Below, one piece after another: positions 1-7,913 of a stretch of 64,000 nt of DNA. The stretch comes from Bacteroides sp. 519 (GTDB lineage Bacteria; Bacteroidota; Bacteroidia; Bacteroidales; Bacteroidaceae): NCBI RefSeq assembly GCF_010500955.1, contig NZ_QVMJ01000023.1:1-64000 (forward strand), given 5' to 3'. A program made the translations under genes and the position numbers. The notes under the pieces were generated by a model. The model made no database searches. It was not told the DNA's origin and saw only the letters and a program-made list of their open reading frames with translations. Numbering within the stretch: the stretch's first letter is position 1; the number at the start of each line of letters is the position of its first letter.

Positions 1-60
1 AGTACAAAGTATCGCATGAAGCCTTCCTTTGGCGGAGACAAAGATAGAAAAAATATTTAA
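1..60 (+). CDS. possible C-terminal end of a gene entering from the left
   Basis: Reading from base 1 gives 19 codons, with the basic stretch MKPSFGGDKDRKNI just before a TAA at 58-60. Nothing in it is diagnostic and the rest of the gene lies outside the window. It could be a chance open frame. A class II repeat remnant and the TetR gene follow. Confidence 0.3.
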   Translation, partial: STKYRMKPSFGGDKDRKNI

Positions 61-78
61 TTTAATTTGGAATTCAAC

Positions 79-108
79 ACAGTACCTCTGTGTCTCTGTG
101 TTCTAAAT
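79..108. repeat. decayed copy of the CTCTGTGT-word palindrome
   Basis: The stretch reads as AACACAG, a short gap, then CTCTGTGT-CTCTGTGT-TCTAAAT. The right arm and its exit TTCTAAAT match the right arm of the intact palindrome at 40905-40977, while most of the left arm is missing. It therefore looks like a copy with a deleted left arm. Confidence 0.6.
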
Positions 109-120
109 ATTTGTATAAAA

Positions 121-136
121 GTGAAAACTCGTTCAC
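121..136. promoter_or_regulatory. candidate TetR operator upstream of the tetR gene
   Basis: GTGAAAACTCGTTCAC has 5-bp arms (GTGAA/TTCAC) around six bases. The same GTGAA-N6-TTCAC arrangement occurs at 873-888 in front of the neighbouring ketosynthase. It lies about 40 bp before the TetR start and would overlap its -33 region, which suits autorepression. Function is inferred from the paired sites. Confidence 0.55.
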
Positions 137-178
137 ATTTTATTTGTGTATTTGAATTAAAACAATTTATTTTGCAGT

Positions 179-784
179 GTGAAATTCAACAGGGAAGACA
201 TATTGAAAGTTGCTTTCGACGAATTTATGGTAGATGGTTACGCTACACCTATCATTAGTAATCTGCAACAAAAGTTGGGAATGTCTCGTGGTGCCCTGTA
301 CCGGCATTTTAAAAACAAGGATGAACTGTTCAAGGTGGTTGTTGATACCTACTTTTTTCATACCCTTGAGCGGATAACCGAAAAAATAGATGCCAGTATT
401 TGTGTACCCGAACTGGTTCGTTCTTTGGGAAAAAGGCAACGGCTTATTGCTCAATTGATAACAACCAAAGGCGGATCGCGTTTTACATTCCTGAATTTCA
501 ATAATTTGATGATTCAAGCTGCTCGTTATTATCCTGGTTTTACTATTCGTTATAAGAAAATTCAACTGCATGTGCAAAACCAGTGGCGGATTGCATTGCT
601 GAATAGTATCAGTGCCAATGAAATTCGTCAGGATATAGATGTAAATTTATTAAGCAGGTTGTTTACCAAAATATATTTTATGGACACCCGCGATGATTTT
701 GCCATAAAAGATGCCAGAAAGAATATAGATGGGCAGGATCAGTTTGTGCTCTATTTGTATGATCTGGTAAAAGTTAAACCCTGA
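179..784 (+). CDS. TetR/AcrR-family transcriptional regulator
   Basis: A 201-residue protein with an N-terminal TetR helix-turn-helix at about residues 7-55: ILKVAFDEFMVDGY, then MSRGALYRHFKNKDELF, the family's recognition-helix signature. The C-terminal part is helical and variable, as expected of a ligand-binding domain. The only usable start is GTG at 179; no ATG precedes the HTH. A TTATTTTG -7-like box ends only a few bases upstream, so the message may be nearly leaderless. It is followed co-directionally by a FabH-like gene 131 bp downstream, and both genes carry the same operator-like palindrome, so the ketosynthase is the likely target. The ligand is unknown. Confidence 0.85.
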   Translation: MKFNREDILKVAFDEFMVDGYATPIISNLQQKLGMSRGALYRHFKNKDELFKVVVDTYFFHTLERITEKIDASICVPELVRSLGKRQRLIAQLITTKGGSRFTFLNFNNLMIQAARYYPGFTIRYKKIQLHVQNQWRIALLNSISANEIRQDIDVNLLSRLFTKIYFMDTRDDFAIKDARKNIDGQDQFVLYLYDLVKVKP

Positions 785-872
785 TTCAGGGTGAAATAAA
801 AAATGTGCAACGAGATAATTCAATTTATTGAATAGTCTCAATTTTTAATATTAATATTTTTTTGCAGCAAAT

Positions 873-888
873 GTGAACTGGTGTTCAC
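873..888. promoter_or_regulatory. candidate TetR operator upstream of the FabH-like gene
   Basis: GTGAACTGGTGTTCAC is a 6-bp-arm palindrome embedded in a longer imperfect dyad (GCAGCAA on the left, TTGCTGC on the right, 865-895). It shares GTGAA-N6-TTCAC with 121-136. It lies just downstream of a TTTGC box at 862-866, where a bound repressor would block transcription initiation. Confidence 0.6.
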
Positions 889-915
889 TTGCTGCTCTAA
901 TAACACAGACTTGTT

Positions 916-1884
916 ATGTTTATCAATTCTACAGGTTTTTATGTTCCGGAAACGAGCATTCCCAACAGTTATTTTACCGAGTTAAACGGCCTTAGTGATG
1001 ATTGGATTTATCAACGTACCGGTATCAGATCGAGGGTACGTGCTTCAGAAAAGGAAACTCTTAACTACATGTGTCAACAAGCAGTAGAAATGGCTGCTCA
1101 AAAGCTACCTTATGGTATTACTACTGTCGATTTAATTATTTTTGCGTCGTATACCCCATCGGATACAGTGGGTACTACAGGGCATTGCATTCAGCGGGAG
1201 TTTAATATAGAAAATGCGAAAGTATTTTATATCTCTTCAGCCTGCTCTTCCGGAATGAATGCAATTGAAGCAGTTAGTGCTTATTTTGCTGCCGGATTGG
1301 CTTCGCGTGCCTTATTGATTTGTGCCGATCGTAATTCTTCATTCTCGGATGATAATGATTCTATTTCCGGACATCTATGGGGAGATGGTGCTGTGGCATA
1401 TTTTCTTTCCAATGAACGATATGATGATTCGGAAACAGAAATATTGGATATAACCACTCAAGGACTGGCACACATTGGGCTAGGGCCCGAAGCGGTAAAG
1501 TTAAGTCTTCCGCATGGTGGTATTCAAATGCCTTTCGGAAAAGATGTTTTCACTTATGCATGTACGTATATTGCTCAGAATACACAAAAAATAGTAGAGG
1601 ACAATGGTTACAAAGTAGAAGATCTATCTTATTTTATAGGTCATCAGGCTAATATGCGTATTCTTAAAAATGTAGCTCATCGTTTGGGTTTACCCGAAAA
1701 GAAATCTCTTTCGAATATTGAGAGAATGGGTAATACAGGCTCAGCAAGTGCCCTACTGGTGTATGCAATGAATGATAATCGCTTTGAGAGTAATGATTTG
1801 GTTTGTATGTCGGTGTTTGGAGGCGGTTATTCGGCAGGTGCTTGTTTGATGGTGATTGGAGATAGAAGTACACCTGAAAAGTAA
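916..1884 (+). CDS. 3-oxoacyl-ACP synthase III (FabH-like ketosynthase)
   Basis: A 322-residue thiolase-fold condensing enzyme of normal FabH length. The catalytic triad is visible: Cys in SSACSSGMNA (about residue 111), His in GHQAN (about 243) and Asn in NTGSAS (about 274). The C-terminal GGGYSAG is typical. FabH enzymes condense acyl-CoA with malonyl-ACP to start fatty-acid chains. The gene stands alone with a TetR regulator and no other fab genes, so it may be an accessory or stress-induced copy rather than the housekeeping FabH. Its stop codon overlaps the first unit of a 22-bp-step repeat array. Confidence 0.88.
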   Translation: MFINSTGFYVPETSIPNSYFTELNGLSDDWIYQRTGIRSRVRASEKETLNYMCQQAVEMAAQKLPYGITTVDLIIFASYTPSDTVGTTGHCIQREFNIENAKVFYISSACSSGMNAIEAVSAYFAAGLASRALLICADRNSSFSDDNDSISGHLWGDGAVAYFLSNERYDDSETEILDITTQGLAHIGLGPEAVKLSLPHGGIQMPFGKDVFTYACTYIAQNTQKIVEDNGYKVEDLSYFIGHQANMRILKNVAHRLGLPEKKSLSNIERMGNTGSASALLVYAMNDNRFESNDLVCMSVFGGGYSAGACLMVIGDRSTPEK

Positions 1885-2003
1885 GTTAGCTTTTTCCAAA
1901 GAATAAGTTAAGTTTTTCTAAAGAGTAACTTAAGTTTCTATACTAGAAAAACTTAACTTTTTATATATAAGAAACTTAACTTACTCTGAAGAAAAACTTA
2001 AGT
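1883..2003. repeat. class I array, word AACTTAAG, 22-23 bp step
   Basis: Six copies of an AAGTTAAG/AACTTAAG/AACTTAAC word start at 1883, 1905, 1927, 1950, 1973 and 1995, giving steps of 22, 22, 23, 23 and 22. Long complementary segments interleave: 1905-1920 with 1944-1959 (16 bp, perfect) and 1922-1938 with 1971-1987 (one mismatch). That order (A-B-A'-B') would give a pseudoknot rather than a nested hairpin. It lies between convergent genes and may also terminate transcription. Confidence 0.8.
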
Positions 2004-2031
2004 TCTTGTTTAGCCTTGATTTTGGATTTTC

Positions 2032-2637
2032 TTATGGAATTATAAAGTTGCCATCGATTATTCGTGGGATAAAATATCCTTTGATGCAGTTTGGATTTCT
2101 TACACAAATTTGGATATGGTTTTTTTCTTTAAAGAATGCTCCTGGGTATATTTCTTCTCCTTCCCAGAAAACACCACGAACAGAATCATAAGATACACTA
2201 TTATTATCTTCTTCATTGAGGGTATGAATTACCTCAATTACTGCACAGTCCAGTTTTCTTAAAAGTTTGTCAGGGGTTGTTCCTTTATTTACAGGCATTG
2301 GAGAGCCTATTAATTCCATAGTTGCAAGAAGTGTGTCATATCCAATTTTCAGTTCTTGTATAAATTCAGAGTCCAGCAGATCCATACAATAACCTAAATC
2401 GATAACTGCTCCTAGAACACCTGGTTCTCTAATTTTTTTTGATTTTTCTGCCCATTCAAAAGCTCTGTTATAATTGTTTTCCCAAAAATAAACGCCATTG
2501 CCTAGCCAATCATAATCATTTATACTTTTTTTTAAGTCTTCTTCACCACATGCAATCTTCTCTGCTATGTTTTTTTCACATCCATGAAATCCAATAATTA
2601 AATTGGCTCTTTTAGAGTACAAAGATTGTTTAGCCAT
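2032..2637 (-). CDS. ADP-ribosyltransferase-like protein, toxin candidate
   Basis: A 201-residue protein. I recognise a family that begins IIGFHGCEKNIAEKI and continues NDYDWLGNGVYFWENN. The His-Gly, then Tyr in GVYFW, resemble the H-Y-(E) layout of PARP-like ADP-ribosyltransferase folds. A candidate acidic residue lies in GVFWEGEE (about 157), and the C-terminal HIQICVRNPNCI looks like a closing beta strand. It starts 16 bp after a 58-aa basic protein on the same strand, an order typical of toxin-antitoxin pairs. No catalytic activity is proven; the ADP-ribosyltransferase fold and the toxin role are both inference. Confidence 0.55.
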   Translation of the reverse strand: MAKQSLYSKRANLIIGFHGCEKNIAEKIACGEEDLKKSINDYDWLGNGVYFWENNYNRAFEWAEKSKKIREPGVLGAVIDLGYCMDLLDSEFIQELKIGYDTLLATMELIGSPMPVNKGTTPDKLLRKLDCAVIEVIHTLNEEDNNSVSYDSVRGVFWEGEEIYPGAFFKEKNHIQICVRNPNCIKGYFIPRIIDGNFIIP

Positions 2638-2653
2638 TTAATTGTAGGATATT

Positions 2654-2830
2654 TTATTTGGTTTTGTATATATCCTTAATATTTCCTTTTCTATTAAGAA
2701 TACCAGCTTTTTTCAGGAAAACAGTTGCAGCAGCTTTGGAAGAGGTTACACGTGCAGCTGTACTTTTTTGTTTCTCAATCCTTTTTTCAGAAGAATAAGT
2801 TGCAATACTACGTTTGTTATTATCTGTCAT
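2654..2830 (-). CDS. small basic protein (58 aa), partner of the ADP-ribosyltransferase-like gene
   Basis: The ORF runs ATG at 2830 to TAA at 2654 and encodes a Lys/Arg-rich 58-residue protein. Its C-terminal half (SKAAATVFLKKAGILNRKGN) has the pattern A-x3-FL-x-KAGI-x4-G that I associate with small ORFs preceding this toxin-like family. A good promoter (TTG-20-TACATTTG, 2889-2919) lies upstream and the next gene follows after 16 bp, so the two are probably co-transcribed. It could be an antitoxin or a DNA/RNA-binding regulator. Confidence 0.65.
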   Translation of the reverse strand: MTDNNKRSIATYSSEKRIEKQKSTAARVTSSKAAATVFLKKAGILNRKGNIKDIYKTK

Positions 2831-2888
2831 AACTAATCCTTTCTGGAACCAACCAGTATTCTGATGATTCCTTTTTTATTTCTAACAG

Positions 2889-2919
2889 CAAATGTACAGT
2901 ATATATCCATCAAAACCAA
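2889..2919 (-). promoter_or_regulatory. promoter of the small protein/ADP-ribosyltransferase-like operon
   Basis: On the minus strand, TTG (2917-2919) and TACATTTG (2889-2896) are separated by 20 bases, matching the Bacteroidetes -33/-7 consensus. The 58-aa ORF begins about 60 bases downstream. Confidence 0.6.
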
Positions 2920-2939
2920 CTCGTTTTTATCCTTTTGAT

Positions 2940-2973
2940 AAAAAAAACGCCGATAACCACTAGATTATCGGCG
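2940..2973 (-). terminator. intrinsic terminator of the tRNA-Arg pair
   Basis: CGCCGATAA (2948-2956) pairs perfectly with TTATCGGCG (2965-2973) around an 8-base loop and is followed on the minus strand by an uninterrupted T run. It sits five bases beyond the end of the distal tRNA. Confidence 0.85.
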
Positions 2974-2977
2974 ACTG

Positions 2978-3051
2978 TGATCGCGACAGGATTCAAACCT
3001 GTAACCGGCTGATCCGTAGTCAGCTACTCTATTCAGTTGAGCTACGCGACC
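2978..3051 (-). tRNA. tRNA-Arg(ACG), copy 1
   Basis: A 74-nt cloverleaf on the minus strand. Acceptor 5' GGTCGCG pairs with 3' CGCGATC (one G-T), discriminator A, no encoded CCA. The anticodon loop CTACGGA within GCTGA/TCAGC gives anticodon ACG, normally edited to ICG to read CGT/CGC/CGA. The T arm contains GGTTTGAATCC. It is 20 bp from a near-identical copy. Confidence 0.95.
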
Positions 3052-3071
3052 CTAAATGCTTTGTTAATTGG

Positions 3072-3145
3072 TGACCGCGACAGGATTCAAACCTGTAACC
3101 GGCTGATCCGTAGTCAGCTACTCTATTCAGTTGAGCTACGCGGCC
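3072..3145 (-). tRNA. tRNA-Arg(ACG), copy 2
   Basis: A 74-nt tandem duplicate of the tRNA at 2978-3051, on the same strand and probably the promoter-proximal copy. Base pair 3-70 is C-G here but T-A in the other copy, a compensatory change that keeps both acceptor stems intact. Everything else, including anticodon ACG, is the same. Confidence 0.95.
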
Positions 3146-3218
3146 ATTTCTTTAACGGGTGCAAAGATACGCCCTTTTTTTATATTTGCAAGCAATTTTA
3201 CCTGTTTTTTTGAATTTC

Positions 3219-5519
3219 TTATTCAAAGAAGCGGTAATTAAATAATTGCCAACCTAATGTAATGCCCACATTCCATTCTTTTTTCGGTGAGCTATAATGA
3301 TTTAGGTATGCCGAAATGCTTCCGAAGGGTAATGCACAAATTAACGATAACTCTCCCATATATTCAAAGGAAGAAAATGATTTTCCATATTGTGCTTTGT
3401 TCAAACTGGTTCTTTCAATAGGAAAGATAGGTAGGAAGCCGTAAAACTCTCCACGAAAATGAAAGAGATTATTTATGTGATAAATAGGTCTTATTCCGGT
3501 AGCCATATACTGATTGGCACGGAAGGCTTCATTGTATGTTAACCGACTATGTGCAGTGGGCGCAAACTCGCCTGCTTGCAACATTGTTGCTGTATAGTTC
3601 TCGGAAAAGTTTCTCGAAGCAAATAATCCTTCAATATAGGTGCCTAAAGTGAATTTAGAAGTTATTTTATGATAATCCTCGCGTGTATATGATATTTGTA
3701 ACCAAGTATGATTTTGGTGGTATCTGGGTATTTCTTCTGATCTCATTCCTGGTTTGAATTTTTCTTTTCCTTTATATATTTGTGCAACTAATGCCTCACT
3801 GTACCCCTGTGTGGCATGTTGACGTCTGTTTAAAGTGCTACCGTTTATACTGATAGAACCGCCAAAAATCCTATATTTACTCCTGTCGTATTTATCTTCA
3901 TCAAAATTAATTGTGTTTTCCTGGAAATATTTATCATCCAGTTCGGCAACACCAAAGCTAAATTCGGCTCTTTTGCTCGACAAAAACGGAAGGGCTACAA
4001 TCAATTTGGCAAAACGTTCTTCTTTTTGAGTAAAAGCCGGTTTATCTCTGTTCGAGAATATCTTATCCTTTTTGAAATAATCAAGCGTGCTGACAGAAGT
4101 AATAAACCTGTAGGATGTTGGTATTGCTGTTGGAAAATCCATTTTTGCCATGAATTGGGCATTGTTATAAATCTTACCGATTTGTCCGTCTAAGCTAAAC
4201 TCTTTTGAATAAAAATTTAAATCCTGATAAGTTATTCCAAAATAAATCTGGTTTGAACTGGTTGTTGATACGTTTCCTCCAAGCCGGATAGAAAACTGAT
4301 CCTCAATTTTAACCTTTAGATATAAATCGAACACACTCTCATCGGGCCTGTACACAGCATGAGGCATTATTTCGGAAATAACTTTGTCTGAAAGTAAACG
4401 GAAATAGGCGCGCTTGATTGATTCGTAGCCAAAAAAACCGGAATCATCACGTTCAAACTCGCTTCGTATGTAGGCTCGTTGTTTTGAATTTGCTCCTTCA
4501 ATATATATGTTTTTGAAACGTAATTCGGGGTAGCTGCTTCGGTATATCATGCGGCGTAGTTGAACATTTTCCTTATCTACCCGACGATGAATCCGGCTTT
4601 TAATAGAGTCCATCATACTCATGGTACGATCGTAACCTATTTTTTCCAGTTCTTTCAGTTTATGAAAGTCCATCAGAGTTACATTATCATAGCGGAAGGT
4701 CAGCAAAATGCCCAACGAGTCGGCCATAGTATAGTCTGTTTTTTGCATGATCATGTTTTCCAATTGATTCATAATGTCTTTCTCGTCTGGTTTCGACGGG
4801 TTTTTAGCTACTACACTTCCAATAATAATGTCTGGTTGCAAATCTGTTTGCATAACATCGGTTGGAAAGTTGTTGTAAATACCACCATCGTATGCCAAAA
4901 CTCCATCTATTTCAATTGGTTTAAATACAAAAGGAAAACTCATGGATGCCCGGACTGCATCGCCAAGGTCACCATCTTTTAAAACCAGTTCTTTTTTGTT
5001 ATAAACATCGGATGCAATGCATCGGAAAGGAACAAATAAATTGTCGAAATTACCTTTGCTGGCGGCTGTGGCAGCAGCAAATAATTCAATAAATACCAGA
5101 TTCATCTGGATTGGGTTAACAACGCTGGTTGGAAGAAATTGCGAAGTAACGTTGGATAGAGAGTCTTGAAACGACAGGCGGATATTAAAGAAATCGGGAG
5201 TAGGGCGATTAGCTTTGAAATAGTACATATAATCTTCCTCAACTTTCCCTGTGTACCATCTGGCAAAATCTTCCGAACCAATAAGAGTTTCCATATCGTC
5301 GGCAGAATACCCCATGGCATAGAGTGCTCCAATAATGGCTCCCATGGATGTACCGGTTACATAATCAATAGGAATATTATTTTCTTCGAGGGCCCGGATT
5401 ATACCAATATGTGTGAGGCCTTTTGCACCACCACCACTTAAAACGAGTCCAACTTTTTGTGCTTGCGTGGGGAGTGACAGGTATAAAACCGAAAGTATGA
5501 ACAACAGAAATTTTCTCAT
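3219..5519 (-). CDS. patatin-like phospholipase with POTRA and outer-membrane beta-barrel
   Basis: From the ATG at 5519 the protein is 766 aa and opens with a signal peptide (MRKFLLFILSVLYL...AQ). The longer frame to 5714 would read through a promoter and terminator and is rejected. The patatin domain (about residues 20-300) has oxyanion LSGGGAKG, nucleophile GTSMG and the Asp of DGGIYNN. A POTRA-like segment follows (about 330-410), then a barrel rich in alternating aromatic strands to the C-terminal FFE. This is the PlpD/type Vd autotransporter-like layout of Bacteroidetes: a lipase held at or exported to the outer membrane. A small-RNA/attenuator-like element ends 15 bp before its start. 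Confidence 0.88.
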   Translation of the reverse strand: MRKFLLFILSVLYLSLPTQAQKVGLVLSGGGAKGLTHIGIIRALEENNIPIDYVTGTSMGAIIGALYAMGYSADDMETLIGSEDFARWYTGKVEEDYMYYFKANRPTPDFFNIRLSFQDSLSNVTSQFLPTSVVNPIQMNLVFIELFAAATAASKGNFDNLFVPFRCIASDVYNKKELVLKDGDLGDAVRASMSFPFVFKPIEIDGVLAYDGGIYNNFPTDVMQTDLQPDIIIGSVVAKNPSKPDEKDIMNQLENMIMQKTDYTMADSLGILLTFRYDNVTLMDFHKLKELEKIGYDRTMSMMDSIKSRIHRRVDKENVQLRRMIYRSSYPELRFKNIYIEGANSKQRAYIRSEFERDDSGFFGYESIKRAYFRLLSDKVISEIMPHAVYRPDESVFDLYLKVKIEDQFSIRLGGNVSTTSSNQIYFGITYQDLNFYSKEFSLDGQIGKIYNNAQFMAKMDFPTAIPTSYRFITSVSTLDYFKKDKIFSNRDKPAFTQKEERFAKLIVALPFLSSKRAEFSFGVAELDDKYFQENTINFDEDKYDRSKYRIFGGSISINGSTLNRRQHATQGYSEALVAQIYKGKEKFKPGMRSEEIPRYHQNHTWLQISYTREDYHKITSKFTLGTYIEGLFASRNFSENYTATMLQAGEFAPTAHSRLTYNEAFRANQYMATGIRPIYHINNLFHFRGEFYGFLPIFPIERTSLNKAQYGKSFSSFEYMGELSLICALPFGSISAYLNHYSSPKKEWNVGITLGWQLFNYRFFE

Positions 5520-5533
5520 AAATGTATGGGCAT

Positions 5534-5598
5534 AAAAAAAGGGATCACGCCTGATCCCAACCTTTGTTAACCTTAAATCTAATACTATGAAAAACACA
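5534..5598 (-). ncRNA. small structured RNA or attenuator leader, copy 1 of 2
   Basis: A strong promoter (TTTG-19-TATCTTTG) is followed by about 40 nt nearly identical to 44893-44933 on the other strand (both share TGTGTTTTTCATAG, then TATTAGATTT and AAGGTTAACAAAG). A hairpin GGGATCA-N4-TGATCCC (5541-5558) and a T7 tract complete it. The hairpin differs in sequence from the other copy but keeps the same position and shape. It ends 15 bp before the patatin start, so it may be either an independent sRNA or a terminator-attenuated leader. Confidence 0.75.
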
Positions 5599-5601
5599 TT
5601 G

Positions 5602-5632
5602 CAAAGATACGGACTTCGTGGAAATCTGCAAA
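5602..5632 (-). promoter_or_regulatory. promoter of small RNA copy 1
   Basis: On the minus strand, TTTG (5629-5632), 19 bases, then TATCTTTG (5602-5609): a full match to the Bacteroidetes -33/-7 consensus. Confidence 0.8.
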
Positions 5633-5704
5633 TTTTCCATTCATAAACCTGTGTTTTATAACATAGATTAAGATTTTGTGCTATGAAATTAAATATTATG
5701 CTTG

Positions 5705-7726
5705 TTAAGGCCATCTTTCCTTTAAAATATCTTGTAATTTAATAAGTTCGTCACGATACTGGGCGGCTTCAATAAATTCCAGTTTCTTAGCTGCTTCCTG
5801 CATTAATTTACGTGTTCTTTCTATGCTTTTTTCGAGTTGCGGTTTGGTCATATATTGAACAACTGGGTCGGCAGCCAGATTTGGGTTTTCGGGTTCAATG
5901 TAAACGTTTCCTGTTGTAACCTCTTCTGTATTAGAACCGAAAACAGATAAGTTTCGAGCTTTTTTAATTTGTGTAGGAGTAATACCATGCTCTTCATTAT
6001 AAGCAAGTTGCTTTTCTCTTCTCCGGTTTGTTTCATCAATAGTAAGTTGCATGCTTTCTGTTATTTTATCGGCATACATAATTACTTTGCCATTAATGTT
6101 TCTGGCAGCCCTTCCTGCAGTTTGAGTTAGCGACCGGTGCGAACGTAGAAAACCCTCTTTGTCAGCATCAAGAATTGCAACAAGTGATACTTCGGGTAGG
6201 TCAAGACCTTCACGCAGAAGATTTACACCTATAAGTACATCGAAAATACCTTGACGCAGGTCGTCCATGATTTTTATTCGTTCCAGTGTATCAACATCGC
6301 TGTGAATGTAGTTGCAACGAATACCATGATTCAATAAATATTCGCTCAGTTCTTCGGCCATACGTTTTGTAAGTGTAGTTACCAACACTCTTTCGTTTAT
6401 CTCTACCCGCAACTGAATTTCCTCCATAAGATCATCAATCTGATTCATGCTGGGACGGATCTCAATAACAGGATCGAGCAACCCCGTTGGGCGGATAACC
6501 TGGTCAACCACAATACCTTCCGATTGTATTAGCTCATAATCGGCTGGGGTTGCACTTACATATATTACCTGATTTAACATTCCCTGAAATTCGTCGAATG
6601 TTAACGGACGATTATCCATTGCAGCCGGAAGCCGGAAGCCATACTCTACCAGATTTGTTTTACGGGCACGGTCGCCCCCATACATCGCTCTGATTTGGGG
6701 CACACTTACATGGCTTTCGTCAATAACCATAAGAAAATCTTCCGGAAAGAAATCGAGCAAGCAATAAGGACGTGTTCCGGGTTCGCGGCCATCAAAGTAA
6801 CGCGAGTAGTTTTCAATGCCCGAACAATGTCCCAGTTCGCGTAGCATTTCCATATCATACGTTACACGCTCATACAATCGCTTTGCCTCATAGGGTTTGC
6901 CTATGGACTCGAAGTAGGCAACTTGTTTGGTCAAATCGTCTTCAATCTGGTGGATAGCCCTTAGGGTTGTTTCCTTTGTGGTCATAAACAAGTTGGCCGG
7001 ATATATTTTATAAGCATTAAATTTGCTTAGTGAAAAGTTAGTTACTGGGTCAACTTCTTCAATAGATTCTACTTCATCACCCCAGAAAATAACCCGTAGT
7101 ATATTGTCGGTATATGCAAGGGCAATATCTACCGTATCACCTTTTACACGAAAATTTCCCCGGTTTAAATCAATATCATTACGTACATATAAACTATCTA
7201 CAAGTTTTCTAAGAAATACATTTCGGCTAATACTTTTTTCTACCTGTACCTCTATTACATTATTATAGAAGTCGGCAGGGTTACCCATACCATAGATACA
7301 GGATACAGAAGATACAACAACAACATCTTGCCTGCCCGAAAGTAGAGAGGATGTAGCTGCCAGCCGTAATTTATCAATCTCATCGTTTATTTGAAGATCT
7401 TTCTCTATATACGTATCCGATCCGGGTAAATAAGCCTCCGGTTGATAATAATCGTAATAGGATACATAATACTCAACAGCATTGTTGGGGAAAAAACTTT
7501 TAAACTCACTATATAATTGTGCTGCAAGCGTTTTATTATGGCTTAATATCAGTGTGGGCTTATTAATGTTTTTGATAACATTTGCAATGGTGAATGTTTT
7601 TCCCGAGCCTGTAACACCCAATAGTGTCTGTGCGTGGGTGCCTTGGAGTAGCCCTTCGGTTAGTTGTGCTATTGCCTCCGGCTGGTCGCCGGTTGGTTTA
7701 TATGGAGATATTAATTCAAAATTCAT
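5705..7726 (-). CDS. uvrB: UvrABC excision nuclease subunit B
   Basis: A 673-residue UvrB, full length for the family. Walker A GVTGSGKT (37-44) and DEAD-like DESH box are present, and the damage-verifying beta-hairpin region YYDYYQPEAYLPGSDTY follows. The C-terminal helicase motifs include QTAGRAARN. A UVR domain for UvrC contact ends the protein (KLMQEAAKKLEFIEAAQYRD). UvrB verifies lesions loaded by UvrA and recruits UvrC in nucleotide excision repair. No other uvr genes are nearby. The gene is followed by the small RNA and patatin gene on the same strand. Confidence 0.98.
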   Translation of the reverse strand: MNFELISPYKPTGDQPEAIAQLTEGLLQGTHAQTLLGVTGSGKTFTIANVIKNINKPTLILSHNKTLAAQLYSEFKSFFPNNAVEYYVSYYDYYQPEAYLPGSDTYIEKDLQINDEIDKLRLAATSSLLSGRQDVVVVSSVSCIYGMGNPADFYNNVIEVQVEKSISRNVFLRKLVDSLYVRNDIDLNRGNFRVKGDTVDIALAYTDNILRVIFWGDEVESIEEVDPVTNFSLSKFNAYKIYPANLFMTTKETTLRAIHQIEDDLTKQVAYFESIGKPYEAKRLYERVTYDMEMLRELGHCSGIENYSRYFDGREPGTRPYCLLDFFPEDFLMVIDESHVSVPQIRAMYGGDRARKTNLVEYGFRLPAAMDNRPLTFDEFQGMLNQVIYVSATPADYELIQSEGIVVDQVIRPTGLLDPVIEIRPSMNQIDDLMEEIQLRVEINERVLVTTLTKRMAEELSEYLLNHGIRCNYIHSDVDTLERIKIMDDLRQGIFDVLIGVNLLREGLDLPEVSLVAILDADKEGFLRSHRSLTQTAGRAARNINGKVIMYADKITESMQLTIDETNRRREKQLAYNEEHGITPTQIKKARNLSVFGSNTEEVTTGNVYIEPENPNLAADPVVQYMTKPQLEKSIERTRKLMQEAAKKLEFIEAAQYRDELIKLQDILKERWP

Positions 7727-7838
7727 TGGCTGATAATGTTAGCTACTAATTAAGAACAATATTCGCTAAAATAATTGAGATACACAAATTGTTTAATGTA
7801 GATAATGATTATTTGTTCAATTGTATCATGCCTATGGT

Positions 7839-7913
7839 ACAAAAGTGCCACGCTTGTGATACAAAAGTATCTTAGTTGTGGCACTTTTGTACCACCCTAG
7901 TTGATACTTTTGT
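7839..7913. repeat. class I array, word ACAAAAGT, 22-23 bp step
   Basis: ACAAAAGT occurs at 7839 and 7861, and its reverse complement ACTTTTGT at 7883 and 7906, giving steps of 22, 22 and 23. Flanking bases extend complementarity (GGTACAAAAGTGCCAC against GTGGCACTTTTGTACC), so two direct plus two inverted copies could also form a nested hairpin. Confidence 0.8.

Noticed and set aside
67..258. 63-aa ORF before tetR
   Set aside because: Overlaps the tetR start in another frame and reads through the repeat remnant.
5520..5714. 65-residue N-terminal extension of the patatin protein
   Set aside because: It would cover a promoter, small RNA and terminator and leave the signal peptide internal.
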